DNA of 64,000 nt from Neoalteromonas arenosi (GTDB lineage Bacteria > Pseudomonadota > Gammaproteobacteria > Enterobacterales > Alteromonadaceae). Of this stretch, positions 36,365 through 45,999 are shown piece by piece. The DNA lies in the NCBI RefSeq assembly GCF_030362855.1, contig NZ_JAUCBP010000013.1, forward strand, positions 1 to 64,000, given 5' to 3'. The position numbers were made by a program, and so were the translations under genes. Position 1 is the stretch's first letter. Every line of letters starts with the position of its first letter. The notes under the pieces were generated by a model that was not told the origin of the DNA, made no database searches, and saw only the letters and a list, made by a program, of their open reading frames with translations.

Positions 36365-38026
36365 CTAACCTATCGTGCCGTTAACAATCGGCTCGAACGC
36401 GGTTAACGTATCCATTAATGACGCATTACCCAATCCGTGCGCTGGGAATAGTTCTTCAAATCGGCTTTGCTCACCGTGTAACGCTAGATAATTTAAGATC
36501 ACCGTTTCTACCAACAAATTGACGTTGTTTGCCGCTGGTGTAGCGGCTGTTTCTACCGAGCCGTCGCGACGCATAAAGCCAAGCTGCTGATGACGCGCCT
36601 GTTGCTCTGGTGTTGCGCCAATCAATTGCGGCGTTCCGCCTGGGTTATATACCAAGAAGAATGAGCCCGCGGTTGAGGAATTATCGCCCGTCCAAACACC
36701 TTTGCCGCGACCATTCACTGAATCGTCAATCATGCCGTTACTAAATACCGAGCCATCACTGTAGACATACATCATTAATGGCATACCAACACGCGCCGCG
36801 TACTCCAAACACGCGCCCATGCAGCGTCCGGCGCGTAAGTCACGGACTTCACCTGTTGCGCGGTTGCCAACGTGATAATCATAACCACCCATGGTAATGG
36901 TGCCGGCACCTGCGAAGCCGTTAATCACAAGCTTCATGACTGACGCGGTTTTCTGGAATTCACGATCGCTGTCAAACTCTTCTTGCGTGAAAATGCCGTT
37001 CGGACCGACAATATCAGGATCGAGAGTGGGGTCTAATGTGCTTGGGTCGCCGAAGCGGTCAGTGATATCGGCACTTTTCACATAACCACAGCGAACGAGA
37101 TCTTTTAGTACTTCATCAGAGGTGATTTGCGTATCTACTTGGCCGAGTTTCATATCGCTGATGCGCTGGATAGATTCCATTACAGCTACCGAATCTTGTT
37201 GGCTTAACAAGCCAACTAAATCACCGGTATCCACCAAGCCAGTTACATCCGAAGGTCGGTCGACTTTCGTTGGGCGCACCGCTGGGTCAATCATATTGAA
37301 TGGTGCCATTGAATTTGCGCCTGAGTCACTGGTGCGCGATCCAATTAAGCTCAACAACGAGCCATCAGCACCGCCTTTAAAGATCCCATACATCGGGTTG
37401 TGCGGATTGTTGCCGGTATCGTTTTCCGATCGAGCGGGGATGACAGCACCATTGATGTTGGCGCGATTAGTCACATTAACCTTATCTAAAATGCCGCGTA
37501 AGAATGCACTATCAGAATGGAAGGCAAGGCCCAACTCATTGTTAATGAAATCACTTAAGCCAGTATCTGGGTTGGCAATACTCGGTAGCATATCGCCGGG
37601 CAAGCCTTGACGGTTGTAGCCCTGAGTACTCAAGAAATCGAGCTGGCCACCTTGGCCACCAATTAACACGTTTGAACCGGCAATATTGGCACCACCGGCT
37701 AGGTCAAATACGATAAATGGAATTTTGCCGGCCCCTTGAGTGGCAATACCGCATTGCGATTTCAATGCTTCTAGATCGGACGATAAGTCTGCATGCGCCT
37801 GGCGCGGTGCGGCAAACATACTGAGCAGCGAGGTACCTACCACGGTGCCGACACCAGCGGTAAAGCCTTGCGAAATAAAGTCGCGACGCGTCATTGGCTT
37901 GGCGTGATCGTTAAGTTTAAGCGGCGCATCGCAATCGAGCGGCGCATCTAAGGGGTCAACTTTGCTCGTGGTGCGGCGCGCGAAGCTGTAAGTAGTTGTC
38001 GATTGTTTTGGCTTAAATGGATTCAT
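36365..38026 (-). CDS. Tat-exported DUF1501-like protein
   Basis: A 553-residue protein whose N-terminus (about 45-80) has a twin-arginine signal, TRRDFISQGF, followed by a hydrophobic stretch ending at AHA-DL. The start of the mature region, FIVFDLAGGANIAGSN, resembles DUF1501 proteins (VxxFLxGGxxxxN). No other motif is clear. The 45-residue segment before the RR motif is unusually long. It follows the LamG/cytochrome lipoprotein gene after 20 bases and is the last gene of that operon; Tat export implies folding or cofactor loading in the cytoplasm. Confidence 0.75.
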   Translation of the reverse strand: MNPFKPKQSTTTYSFARRTTSKVDPLDAPLDCDAPLKLNDHAKPMTRRDFISQGFTAGVGTVVGTSLLSMFAAPRQAHADLSSDLEALKSQCGIATQGAGKIPFIVFDLAGGANIAGSNVLIGGQGGQLDFLSTQGYNRQGLPGDMLPSIANPDTGLSDFINNELGLAFHSDSAFLRGILDKVNVTNRANINGAVIPARSENDTGNNPHNPMYGIFKGGADGSLLSLIGSRTSDSGANSMAPFNMIDPAVRPTKVDRPSDVTGLVDTGDLVGLLSQQDSVAVMESIQRISDMKLGQVDTQITSDEVLKDLVRCGYVKSADITDRFGDPSTLDPTLDPDIVGPNGIFTQEEFDSDREFQKTASVMKLVINGFAGAGTITMGGYDYHVGNRATGEVRDLRAGRCMGACLEYAARVGMPLMMYVYSDGSVFSNGMIDDSVNGRGKGVWTGDNSSTAGSFFLVYNPGGTPQLIGATPEQQARHQQLGFMRRDGSVETAATPAANNVNLLVETVILNYLALHGEQSRFEELFPAHGLGNASLMDTLTAFEPIVNGTIG

Positions 38027-38046
38027 CTTGTTCTACTCCTTAACGC

Positions 38047-40494
38047 CTATTGGATTGCCACTACAGCACTGCCGAGCACCGCTGCACAGCTGGCTTTTGC
38101 GACATTGCGCGTGGTGCTCGCTGAACAACTATTCGTCTGTGTACATTGGGTCAATCGGTCAACCAAATTGTTTAATTCAGTCGTGACATTAGTGGTACTT
38201 GGTTGCGAGCCAATATTATTGCCTAGCATGCGAGTGGTAAGCGGTGAAAACAGCGCATTGCGCCCCGCGCTATCAAACGCTGATTGTGGTGCCAGAGCAA
38301 AATCGAAATCTGGGAAATATGCACTGCGCAGTGAATTATCTTCAACTAGCGCATCACAGTATTTGATTGCTAACTGGGTAATTGCCATTTGATTTGATGC
38401 CAGGAAGCTACTCATATCGGTGACGCTAGGCAACTGTTGACGTAGTTGATCAAAGGTTGCTTTTACGCCTGATTGGTTCGCCGCAACTGTAGTCAAGGCT
38501 GCCATGCTGGCATTGATTTCAGCAAAGTTGCGGATACCAATCTCTGGCTGCGGCTCCAAATCGATCGGCGCAGCCGGCGTAGGTGGCTCTGCTGGAACGC
38601 GAACATACTGTTCATCACCGAGTCGGTCGAAGGTCAGGAAGAACTCATCTTGCTCTGGACCTTTTTCAAGACCAATAATCGTACCTTGCGATGATAATTG
38701 CTGGCCCAAATCAGGCACGTATTGAGCGCCAACAATCTCGGTAACCAGTGGTGCGAACACTTGTCCGCCTTGCGCTTCTCGGCCATTGATACCAATACGC
38801 ATGCCTTCTATAGCAATGCCGTCGACATTGACTCCTTCGGCAAGGCTAACAAAGAATGGCTCACTGAATAGGTAGCTGTAGCTGTCAAATTGACTAACTT
38901 CAAACACGACATAGGCTTCAGGGACGTTAATAATGTCAGATATCGCGAACAGCAAGAAGAACTTCTGGCCCACACCAACATCGAAGTTTTGCATGATTTG
39001 CTCGGGTGACAAAATTCGATTGTGTACCGCGACCATACGAATCGTTCCGGCCCACGGCACATCACCTGACGCTTCATTGCCTAACACAAATGCAAAGCTT
39101 GGATCCCACTCATTGAGGTTGCCCGGAGCAACATCATCAAAGTCATCAGTGAACACACCATTTACGTAGATTTGACGTCCATTTACCGCGTCGTAGTTAA
39201 ACACGACATGTTGCAATGCGGCTTGTAAATCTTCGTCGGCATCGGCTGTGGAAAGGGCAGGCATACCATTGCCATCAGTATTATTGGTGCGCAATAGCGC
39301 ATCATAGTTGTACAAGGTTTGCCCTAAGGTGAAGTTACGACGATCGCGCCCCCCCGAATAGCTTACTATACGTGCAGGCCCTTCTTGGGTGACATTTGCT
39401 GGCGCGACCCAAGCTTCAATACTGAACTCACCAGTGGCAGTAATCAGATCGTGCATTTTTCGACTAGCACTCGTCGAGCCTTGGGCTTTGCCGTTGCGCA
39501 ATTGCACACCCCAGCCACCAACCCAGTCAAACTGACCGCTCAGCGTGAGATCCAGCGCAGGTTCAATACCACTGGTATCAAATGCAATGTTGCCAAAACC
39601 GGTTTTAAACTCCCATTTACCGATCAGGTTGGTCTCAAAGCGACCGCCGCCACTGGCCAAAGTACCTTCGAATAAAGTTGTGGCCGCCGAGTTGATTAAA
39701 TCACCATCGAGCTGAGTCGCTTCAATCGTGTCAGAGAATGCTTGTATAGCATTGGTCAATTGCAACGCATCGGCTTGGCAATCTGACCAGCAATTGTGAA
39801 ACTCATCGCGGATCCGAGCGACCAAACGAGAGTCACTTGGTGTGTCTAAATTAATTCGGCCTTTCGATGCTTGGTAGGCTTCATCCACATCGTCCGACGC
39901 AAAATACGGTGCAATCGGAATTGCCGCTGAGCTGGTATGGCAATCTGCACAGTACTGGTTCACGATAGGGTGTACGGTGTTGGCAAACTCTGTTGCATCA
40001 GCGGGAAAGTTTTTGTTCGCGCCAGGCTCGCGTAGGGCTGGTGCTTGGAGCTGAATGGTCGTCGCTTCCTGTTCTTGATTGGCCCAGTTACCAATCCACG
40101 TCGTCATAATGTCGGTACACGCGGAAGTACTGCTTAGCCAACAGTTGTGACCACCAGCGACTTTGCTGATTAGCTCTGAATCACTGGGTTGTGAGAAGTC
40201 GATATACGGGTTGATATCTGCATAAGCTAAGTTGATATCATCGTTGCGGGCAAAGGCTGGAGATTGCTGTCCTTGGACGTGACACGCGCCGCAGCGATCA
40301 GCGGTAGCTAAATTGTCCCATACCGATAATTTGAAGTTTTGTACATCGGCTGTTGCAGGTGCAGGGCCGTTGTAATTGATTACGGGTTGCTCAAGCGGCG
40401 GTGGTAAAGGCGTTTGCTCAACTACAGTGTCGCTGCCGCCACCACACGCACTCAACAGTACTACCGAAAATGAAGTTAGGAGGAATTTTTGCAT
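38047..40494 (-). CDS. LamG-domain di-heme cytochrome-like lipoprotein
   Basis: An 815-residue lipoprotein (lipobox LLSAC, Cys17). Two heme c motifs follow: CGACH (from C68) and CADCH (from C182). Residues about 320-510 look like a LamG/concanavalin-A-type fold (ATGEFSIEAWVAPANVT, HVVFNYDAVNGRQIYVNG, WAGTIRMVAVHNRILSPEQI). The C-terminal third has no recognised domain. Two Cys-rich patches (NCWLSSTSAC and NCWSDCQ) may form disulfides. Start chosen for GGGAG 7 bases upstream. It lies two bases after the stop of the upstream heme protein gene, so this is an operon of exported heme proteins. The role may be electron transfer or surface binding. Confidence 0.8.
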   Translation of the reverse strand: MQKFLLTSFSVVLLSACGGGSDTVVEQTPLPPPLEQPVINYNGPAPATADVQNFKLSVWDNLATADRCGACHVQGQQSPAFARNDDINLAYADINPYIDFSQPSDSELISKVAGGHNCWLSSTSACTDIMTTWIGNWANQEQEATTIQLQAPALREPGANKNFPADATEFANTVHPIVNQYCADCHTSSAAIPIAPYFASDDVDEAYQASKGRINLDTPSDSRLVARIRDEFHNCWSDCQADALQLTNAIQAFSDTIEATQLDGDLINSAATTLFEGTLASGGGRFETNLIGKWEFKTGFGNIAFDTSGIEPALDLTLSGQFDWVGGWGVQLRNGKAQGSTSASRKMHDLITATGEFSIEAWVAPANVTQEGPARIVSYSGGRDRRNFTLGQTLYNYDALLRTNNTDGNGMPALSTADADEDLQAALQHVVFNYDAVNGRQIYVNGVFTDDFDDVAPGNLNEWDPSFAFVLGNEASGDVPWAGTIRMVAVHNRILSPEQIMQNFDVGVGQKFFLLFAISDIINVPEAYVVFEVSQFDSYSYLFSEPFFVSLAEGVNVDGIAIEGMRIGINGREAQGGQVFAPLVTEIVGAQYVPDLGQQLSSQGTIIGLEKGPEQDEFFLTFDRLGDEQYVRVPAEPPTPAAPIDLEPQPEIGIRNFAEINASMAALTTVAANQSGVKATFDQLRQQLPSVTDMSSFLASNQMAITQLAIKYCDALVEDNSLRSAYFPDFDFALAPQSAFDSAGRNALFSPLTTRMLGNNIGSQPSTTNVTTELNNLVDRLTQCTQTNSCSASTTRNVAKASCAAVLGSAVVAIQ

Positions 40495-40496
40495 GA

Positions 40497-41729
40497 TTAT
40501 TCTCCCATACAATATTCGGCTGTTTGCGCGAATACTTGTTTTAAACGATAACCGTCTTGTTGAAAGTCTGCGGTGATTTCATCGATTATTGCGCGATCAT
40601 CGGCATCTTGTGGAGCGCGTAAACAGACATTTTCAAAGACTTTTTTAACTTGACAGGTGGCAAATGTCTGACTTGAGGCTAGCTCTTCTCCCATAGACTT
40701 AGCGCCATAGCCAAAGCCGTCGAGTTGCTCAGACCAACCGAGGAGCTGATTGCTGCCATGTCGCCAATAGTTATCCCATCGGTCGTCTTGGGTGACATAG
40801 CCATATGGGAAATTACCTGAGTTGATCCAATACTTAGCCTGAACGCGCAAACCGGTCTGCGCATCAGTTTCACCCACTCGGTTATACACGATTTGACCGT
40901 TCTCTCCTTCAGGGTCGGCATCAACATTGTATTCGTAGTTATAGTAAGCGAAAGATTGCGCAAGTGGGTCCATACCGGAATGACAACCAACACAACTGTT
41001 GATAAATATTCGTGAATCACCGCCGGGGCTGCGGCTTAAGTCTTGACGAATGCGATCAGGCGGCAAACTGGTATCTTTTAACCCTTCTAAATCAGTACAC
41101 ATATGATTCATTAACGTGAAGCGCAACATGGCGCGATTCGTACCGTCTTTAAAGAAGGATTTGGCTGCTGCGCGGGTGGTCATAACCCCAGCGGTAGCAT
41201 CCGCGGGTAAACCAATGACCTGCGATTGCGAGGTGGCAACTAGCGCCGAGCTTAAATCAACCCCTTGCGCTTCCATCGCTTCATAATGCGCATTGTTGGT
41301 GTTCTGATAAGCGGGCAAACCAAGACCGCTATCGCCCACGTAGAGTATGTCGCCAGATAGTACCAAGCGAAAATCAACATCATCACGTACCATGCCGATC
41401 ACCGTCGCGGTGTAATCATTCAATGGCGCAAACACGTCAAATTCCTCGTTGGTCCAGGGGGTAACAAATTGCTTGAGTGTGACATTGTAAAACGCTGGAT
41501 TCTGCATCGCGATTTCGGCGGCACCTTGAGCATCACCGGCTTCAATCAGGGCGCTCATTTGTTGCAATGTCTGCGCATCACCTGGGACACCAGCGAGCCG
41601 GTCATGCATGCGCTTGCTTTGTTCTAGGGGGCCCGCATAAACTGAAGGACTGCTCAATAGTATTGTGACTGCAGCCATTGCTATTAGCGGTTTACAGCCA
41701 CTGCGATTGTTATTGTGTATTAACCGCAT
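40497..41729 (-). CDS. Exported mono-heme protein
   Basis: A 410-residue protein with a signal peptide (about 1-32, ending VYA-GP) and one heme c motif CVGCH (C246-H250) in a block FINSCVGCHSGMDPLA, reminiscent of planctomycete-type DUF1585/DUF1588 cytochrome-like proteins. The upstream AAAGGAGAG gives a strong ribosome site. First gene of the operon with the LamG/cytochrome lipoprotein and the Tat protein. The substrate or electron partner is not evident. Confidence 0.75.
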   Translation of the reverse strand: MRLIHNNNRSGCKPLIAMAAVTILLSSPSVYAGPLEQSKRMHDRLAGVPGDAQTLQQMSALIEAGDAQGAAEIAMQNPAFYNVTLKQFVTPWTNEEFDVFAPLNDYTATVIGMVRDDVDFRLVLSGDILYVGDSGLGLPAYQNTNNAHYEAMEAQGVDLSSALVATSQSQVIGLPADATAGVMTTRAAAKSFFKDGTNRAMLRFTLMNHMCTDLEGLKDTSLPPDRIRQDLSRSPGGDSRIFINSCVGCHSGMDPLAQSFAYYNYEYNVDADPEGENGQIVYNRVGETDAQTGLRVQAKYWINSGNFPYGYVTQDDRWDNYWRHGSNQLLGWSEQLDGFGYGAKSMGEELASSQTFATCQVKKVFENVCLRAPQDADDRAIIDEITADFQQDGYRLKQVFAQTAEYCMGE

Positions 41730-42228
41730 ATTCTCTCCTTTAATACGTCAATGAAGAGTGTGAAAAGACGTATTCTGCCGAAACTATAGAAAGCGTTTAG
41801 TGATCAATAAATAGTCACTCACGTGTTTGCGTCTAATTTTTCATACCAAAGCATTGTTGCTACTTTGCGAAAACGATATCCATTATGTTGACAACTATCC
41901 GATTAGATTGCAGGTGACCAATTTCGATAAATGACGCTAAAGCAGCGCATTTCATTTTTCGTGCCTACATAGAAAAAAACTAAGAAATCAGACGGTTAGT
42001 AATTGGAAGGAAATAGTTCACCAGACTGACTATTATTATAGATGCCAATTCCGTTCCCAATCAAAGACATTCTGTGTTTTACCACCGTTTAGTAATCAGT
42101 CTTTAAGGTTTTACTAATTCAGTTAAAACCGAGTTTTCGTAAGGAATTGCACGTAAGGTTATAGATAAATGAGAAGTGTGGTTTTAAGTCTACATAGCTA
42201 ATAAACCAGAAGCGATGGGAAAAAATAT

Positions 42229-42450
42229 CTAAATTTTTTCTGTACTGAAATCAGTAATATAAGATACTTGAACGGATACCTTAAACCACTGCTTAAGGTA
42301 TGGTTTTTTATTACTTTGTTCAAAAAATAACATTGCTGCTCGCGCGAGGGTGTGTGATTTTCCGCTACCTGTGGTATTGCCATGTACTTTTATGGCACCT
42401 GACTTACGAGTCAAATACGAGTGATTGTCGATACATTGAGACACTTTCAC
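42229..42450 (-). pseudogene. Possible P-loop ATPase/HsdR-like remnant
   Basis: A 73-codon ORF reads KSGAIKVHGNTTGSGKSHT; GNTTGSGKS fits a Walker A loop, and the context is a little like the helicase part of type I restriction enzymes (WHTxGSGKSLT). No start, ribosome site or further domain is visible and the C-terminal half is AT-rich. It could be a decayed fragment of a mobile gene or chance. Confidence 0.25.
42276..42310 (+). terminator. Terminator-like hairpin in the intergenic region
   Basis: Nine-base stem ATACCTTAA (42276-42284)/TTAAGGTAT (42293-42301), eight-base loop, then GGTTTTTTA. It faces the plus strand with no annotated gene directly upstream, so it may end an unannotated small RNA or act as an attenuator; AT-rich stem. 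Confidence 0.45.
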
Positions 42451-42515
42451 AATTTATTGAGCAGAGTATTCTTGTTCGACACGATTAACATACGCAAGTA
42501 ACAACCGAGGCCTGT

Positions 42516-45224
42516 ATGAACGCACAACTTAACATGCAGATAAACACCGCGAAGATTCGCCTAGGGGTTGTGATCGTGTCTACACTGGCGCTATTTTCCT
42601 GTGGCGAAGACGTTTTACCAAGCGAAGAAAATCAAGCACCTGATCCGGTTGTTGTTGATGTTCCTGTGGCGTTTATTAAACGCGATTTGACCGTGGTAAA
42701 TGAAGACAATATGGCCAGTGTTCGAGACCTTTCGCGACCTGCTCAGTTCGTCCCGGGTAGCGCACTGTACATAAAGTCTCGGGCATCGACGTCCGCGGAA
42801 GAACGCAACCTCACGGACAGTTTATTTATTCCCGCTGATGTTGAAGATCCCACGGCTGTAGAAATAGCTCCCTATGATGTTAAAGACTTAAGCGCTTCTT
42901 ACGATGGAACTCGACTCATCTTCGCTTTGCGTGCACCAGAAACGGAAGAAAACCCGGACCCAACTTGGGATATTTACGAGTACTCTCGTGAGACTGATGA
43001 AATCCGACGTGTAATCAGTTCCGACATCGTTGCTAACGCGGGGGATGATACGGGGCCGGTGTATTTGCCGGACGGTCGCATTTTATTTAGTTCCACCCGC
43101 CAGCGCGCCAATCAAGCAATTCTATTGGATGAAGGTAAGCCACAGTATGCAGGCCTTGAAGAAGGGCTAGATGTGCAAGCTTCGGTGTTGCACGTTATGA
43201 ATAGCGATGGCAGCGAAATTCAGCAAATTTCGTTTAACCAAAGCCACGATCTCGACCCAATCGTTGCGCCGAATGGCAAGGTCGTATTTAGCCGCTGGGA
43301 CCAAGCTGTTGGTGACAAAGGCGTGCATCTATATCAAATGAATTCAGATGGCAGTGATTTAGAAATCCTCTACGGGAGGCACAGTCATAATCAGGGCGGT
43401 CGCGAAGTGCAGTTCACGCAAACGCGGATTACGCCTGATGAACGGATGTTGGTGGCACTTACTGAATTTGAACCCGAGCGCCTCGGAGGCGACTTCACCA
43501 TCGTCGACGCACAAGGTTTCTCTGATTTGGACGTGCCAACAATAGGTAATCCTGGTGGCAGTGGTGCCGCGCAAACGCAAGCGCTGTTTGACAATGTTGA
43601 TGCGAGTGCAGAGTTTTCTTTAGGCGGATTATTCGGGACATTGTATCCATTGTGGGACGGTACGGGGCGATACATTTATACTTGGAGTCAATGCCGCGCA
43701 CTGGAACCGTTACCGGAGGGAAGTGCTGAAGGTACGCCTCAGCGCGTGGTTCCATGTAGTGAAGAAATTATTGCCGACCCCGCTTATTCGCCAGCCCCAC
43801 CGTTATTTGGTTTGTGGTTTTACGATCCTAATGACAATACGCAATTGCCGCTGACCGTACCAGAAGAAAATGTTGCATATATGGAAGTTGTCGCGATGGA
43901 ATCACGCCCCTTTCCCGCTAATCCTGAATTACCAGAGCTAATCCCCGAGCTAGTTGACGAAAACCTAGGCGTTGTCCATATCCGCAGCATTTACGACTTC
44001 GCTGGTAGCGATGCCAGTGCTCAGGGCATAGATGCTATGGCTAATCCTACGCTGGTACCCATCAATGGACGCGCGGAACGCTTTTTGCGAGTCATTAAAA
44101 GTGTTTCCATCCCCAATGAGGATACATTGGAGTTTGATAATAGTGCGTTTGGCCGTAGCCGCGCTAACCTAATGCGCGAGGTGCTCGGGTATACGCCAAT
44201 TCAACCGGATGGCTCAGTCATGGTAACCGTGCCCGCCAATGTACCATTTGCGATCACTATTTTAGATGAGAACGGCCGCCGCATATCACCACAACACAAT
44301 AATTGGTTGCAAGTGATTCCCGGTGAAGTCAAAACCTGTAATGGGTGTCACACGAATGGCAGTACCGCACCTCATGGACGCATGGAGGCCGAAGCTGCCT
44401 CAATTAATTTGGGCGCTCCAACGAATGGCGGAGCATTCCCCGGCGCAAATCCTGCGATGTTTACTGACATCGGCGAGACCATGGCACAAACTTATGCTCG
44501 CGTTTTAGGGCTGCCTCGTCTAACCCCTGATCTGGTCTTTGCCGACGTATGGAGTGATCCAGCAACAACGCCACTGGCACCTGCGATTAATGTGCAATAT
44601 GCCGATATGGGCACACCATTACCTATCTCGCAAGCGTGTGCACAAAACTGGACGTCATTGTGCCGAATTGAAATCAATTATCCTGAGCACATTCAGCCAA
44701 TTTTTGAGCGCGTGCGCCAGACGTTAGATAGCGATGGCATGCTGCTTACTGACAATACCTGTGTAAGTTGCCATACCAATACCGACGCCGAAGGCATGAC
44801 TCAAGTACCCGCGGGACAGCTTGAACTCACTGCGCAGGCGTCGCTTGATGACCCGGATGTGATGACCAGTTACCGTGAATTGTTTTTTGGTGACAATGCC
44901 CAAGAGTTAGTTGAAGGCGTATTGGTTGATATCTTGGAATTAGTGTTCGATGAAAATGGTGATCCGGTATTTTTGCGAGACGAAGACGGGGAGCTGATTT
45001 TAGACCCCAACGGTAACCCCATTCAGTTAACCGAAACCGTACCGGTTCAATCGACTATGCGGGTCCGGGGAGCCGTCGCGAGTGACCGATTCTTTGAAAT
45101 ATTTAACAATCCAGAGTCGAGCCATTACTTATGGTTAGAACCGGTCGAACAAAAATTGATTGCAGAGTGGCTTGATGTGGGCGCGCAATACTACAATAAT
45201 CCGTTTGCCATCCCACAAAATTAA
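42516..45224 (+). CDS. PD40-propeller di-heme lipoprotein (hydrazine synthase alpha-like)
   Basis: A 902-residue lipoprotein (lipobox LFSC, Cys29). Residues about 110-560 carry TolB/PD40-like propeller repeats (MNSDGSEIQQIS, QMNSDGSDLEIL, SHDLDPIVAPNGKVVFSR). Two heme c motifs follow: CNGCH from C608 and CVSCH from C749. This order, propeller then c-type hemes, is that of HzsA-related proteins; anammox hydrazine synthesis is not implied, as relatives exist widely in non-anammox bacteria with unknown role. GAGG lies 6 bases before ATG. Leads the long plus-strand cluster that ends in an ExbBD motor. Confidence 0.85.
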   Translation: MNAQLNMQINTAKIRLGVVIVSTLALFSCGEDVLPSEENQAPDPVVVDVPVAFIKRDLTVVNEDNMASVRDLSRPAQFVPGSALYIKSRASTSAEERNLTDSLFIPADVEDPTAVEIAPYDVKDLSASYDGTRLIFALRAPETEENPDPTWDIYEYSRETDEIRRVISSDIVANAGDDTGPVYLPDGRILFSSTRQRANQAILLDEGKPQYAGLEEGLDVQASVLHVMNSDGSEIQQISFNQSHDLDPIVAPNGKVVFSRWDQAVGDKGVHLYQMNSDGSDLEILYGRHSHNQGGREVQFTQTRITPDERMLVALTEFEPERLGGDFTIVDAQGFSDLDVPTIGNPGGSGAAQTQALFDNVDASAEFSLGGLFGTLYPLWDGTGRYIYTWSQCRALEPLPEGSAEGTPQRVVPCSEEIIADPAYSPAPPLFGLWFYDPNDNTQLPLTVPEENVAYMEVVAMESRPFPANPELPELIPELVDENLGVVHIRSIYDFAGSDASAQGIDAMANPTLVPINGRAERFLRVIKSVSIPNEDTLEFDNSAFGRSRANLMREVLGYTPIQPDGSVMVTVPANVPFAITILDENGRRISPQHNNWLQVIPGEVKTCNGCHTNGSTAPHGRMEAEAASINLGAPTNGGAFPGANPAMFTDIGETMAQTYARVLGLPRLTPDLVFADVWSDPATTPLAPAINVQYADMGTPLPISQACAQNWTSLCRIEINYPEHIQPIFERVRQTLDSDGMLLTDNTCVSCHTNTDAEGMTQVPAGQLELTAQASLDDPDVMTSYRELFFGDNAQELVEGVLVDILELVFDENGDPVFLRDEDGELILDPNGNPIQLTETVPVQSTMRVRGAVASDRFFEIFNNPESSHYLWLEPVEQKLIAEWLDVGAQYYNNPFAIPQN

Positions 45225-45225
45225 C

Positions 45226-45999
45226 ATGGTAGTTATGTCCAAATACCGGCTTAGGTTGCCCGTTTATCAATCAATTGTCAGTGCGACGCTGTTCTGGCTT
45301 GTATGTTTCACTACTGCTGCAGATGAATTGCCGGTGGTTATTGCAGAGCCTTTTGTGGAGTTACACACGGGCCCAGCATCTGAATACCCAGTGTTTCACG
45401 TTGCGGAAAAGGGTGAGCAAATAGTGATTTTGAAGTCGCGCGCAGGTTGGTACAAAGCGCGCACTCGCAAAGGTATAGAGGGCTGGATTTCAGCGGATGC
45501 GTTGAATCAAACCTTGCATTTAGACGGTGAGGCTGTACAGGTGTTTACCGGCACCTTTGAAGATTATGCTCAGCGCGATTGGGAAATGGGAGTGAGTGTC
45601 GGCTTGCTCGAAGATGTTACCGCGATGAGTGCTTCAGTGGCGTGGGTTGCCACACCGAACTTGGTCACCGAGTTAACTTACTCACAGGCGCTGGGTGACT
45701 TTGCAGAAAACAAATATTGGACAGCTCGTATCGTACACTACACCTTCCCAGAATGGCGATTAACGCCTTACTTGTCGATTGGTGCAGGGCAGTTGCGGAC
45801 TAACCCGCGAGCAAACTTGGTCGCCTCAGGCGACGACTCTCGAACCAGTGACATTTATGAAATTGGTGGCGGGCTACGCTATTACCTCAGTGGGAATATG
45901 GTGATGCGTTTGGAATACAAAAGCGTACTGGCTTTAACCCAGCGCGATGATCAAGAGGAGTTGGAAGAGTGGAAACTCGGCGTCACAGTGTTTTTCTAA
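45226..45999 (+). CDS. SH3b-domain outer-membrane beta-barrel protein
   Basis: A 257-residue protein with a signal peptide (to about residue 31, ATA-like TTAADE), a bacterial SH3 domain (about 36-90; VELHTGPASEYPVFHVAEKGEQIVILKSRAGWYKAR, GIEGWISADAL) and a C-terminal barrel-like beta region (about 110-257) that ends in a typical outer-membrane FF terminus (WKLGVTVFF). SH3b domains usually bind peptidoglycan, so this may tie the barrel to the cell wall. Start is uncertain: 45226 and 45235 are both possible and neither has a good ribosome site. It is adjacent to the PD40 gene (stop-c-ATG) and overlaps the next gene by 31 bases. Confidence 0.75.
   Translation: MVVMSKYRLRLPVYQSIVSATLFWLVCFTTAADELPVVIAEPFVELHTGPASEYPVFHVAEKGEQIVILKSRAGWYKARTRKGIEGWISADALNQTLHLDGEAVQVFTGTFEDYAQRDWEMGVSVGLLEDVTAMSASVAWVATPNLVTELTYSQALGDFAENKYWTARIVHYTFPEWRLTPYLSIGAGQLRTNPRANLVASGDDSRTSDIYEIGGGLRYYLSGNMVMRLEYKSVLALTQRDDQEELEEWKLGVTVFF

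Larger units (their letters stand above)
41730..42515. other. Long AT-rich intergenic region between divergent heme-protein operons
   Basis: 786 bases without a convincing gene. It holds the promoters of both operons, an inverted repeat GGTTTTA/TAAAACC (42107-42113, 42124-42130), two copies of CGTAAGG 8 bases apart (from about 42138), a terminator-like hairpin at 42276-42310 and a minus-strand ORF with a P-loop-like stretch (42229-42450). The content looks like a decayed insertion or a long regulatory region. Confidence 0.6.

Noticed and set aside
41996-42070. Minus-strand 24-residue ORF with GNGIGIYNNSQSG
   Set aside because: It has a bacteriocin-like look, but no ribosome site, no leader and AT-rich random-looking context; too short to support.
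42229-42450. Functional restriction helicase gene
   Set aside because: Only a P-loop-like stretch; no start, motor motifs or partners, so kept only as a low-confidence remnant.
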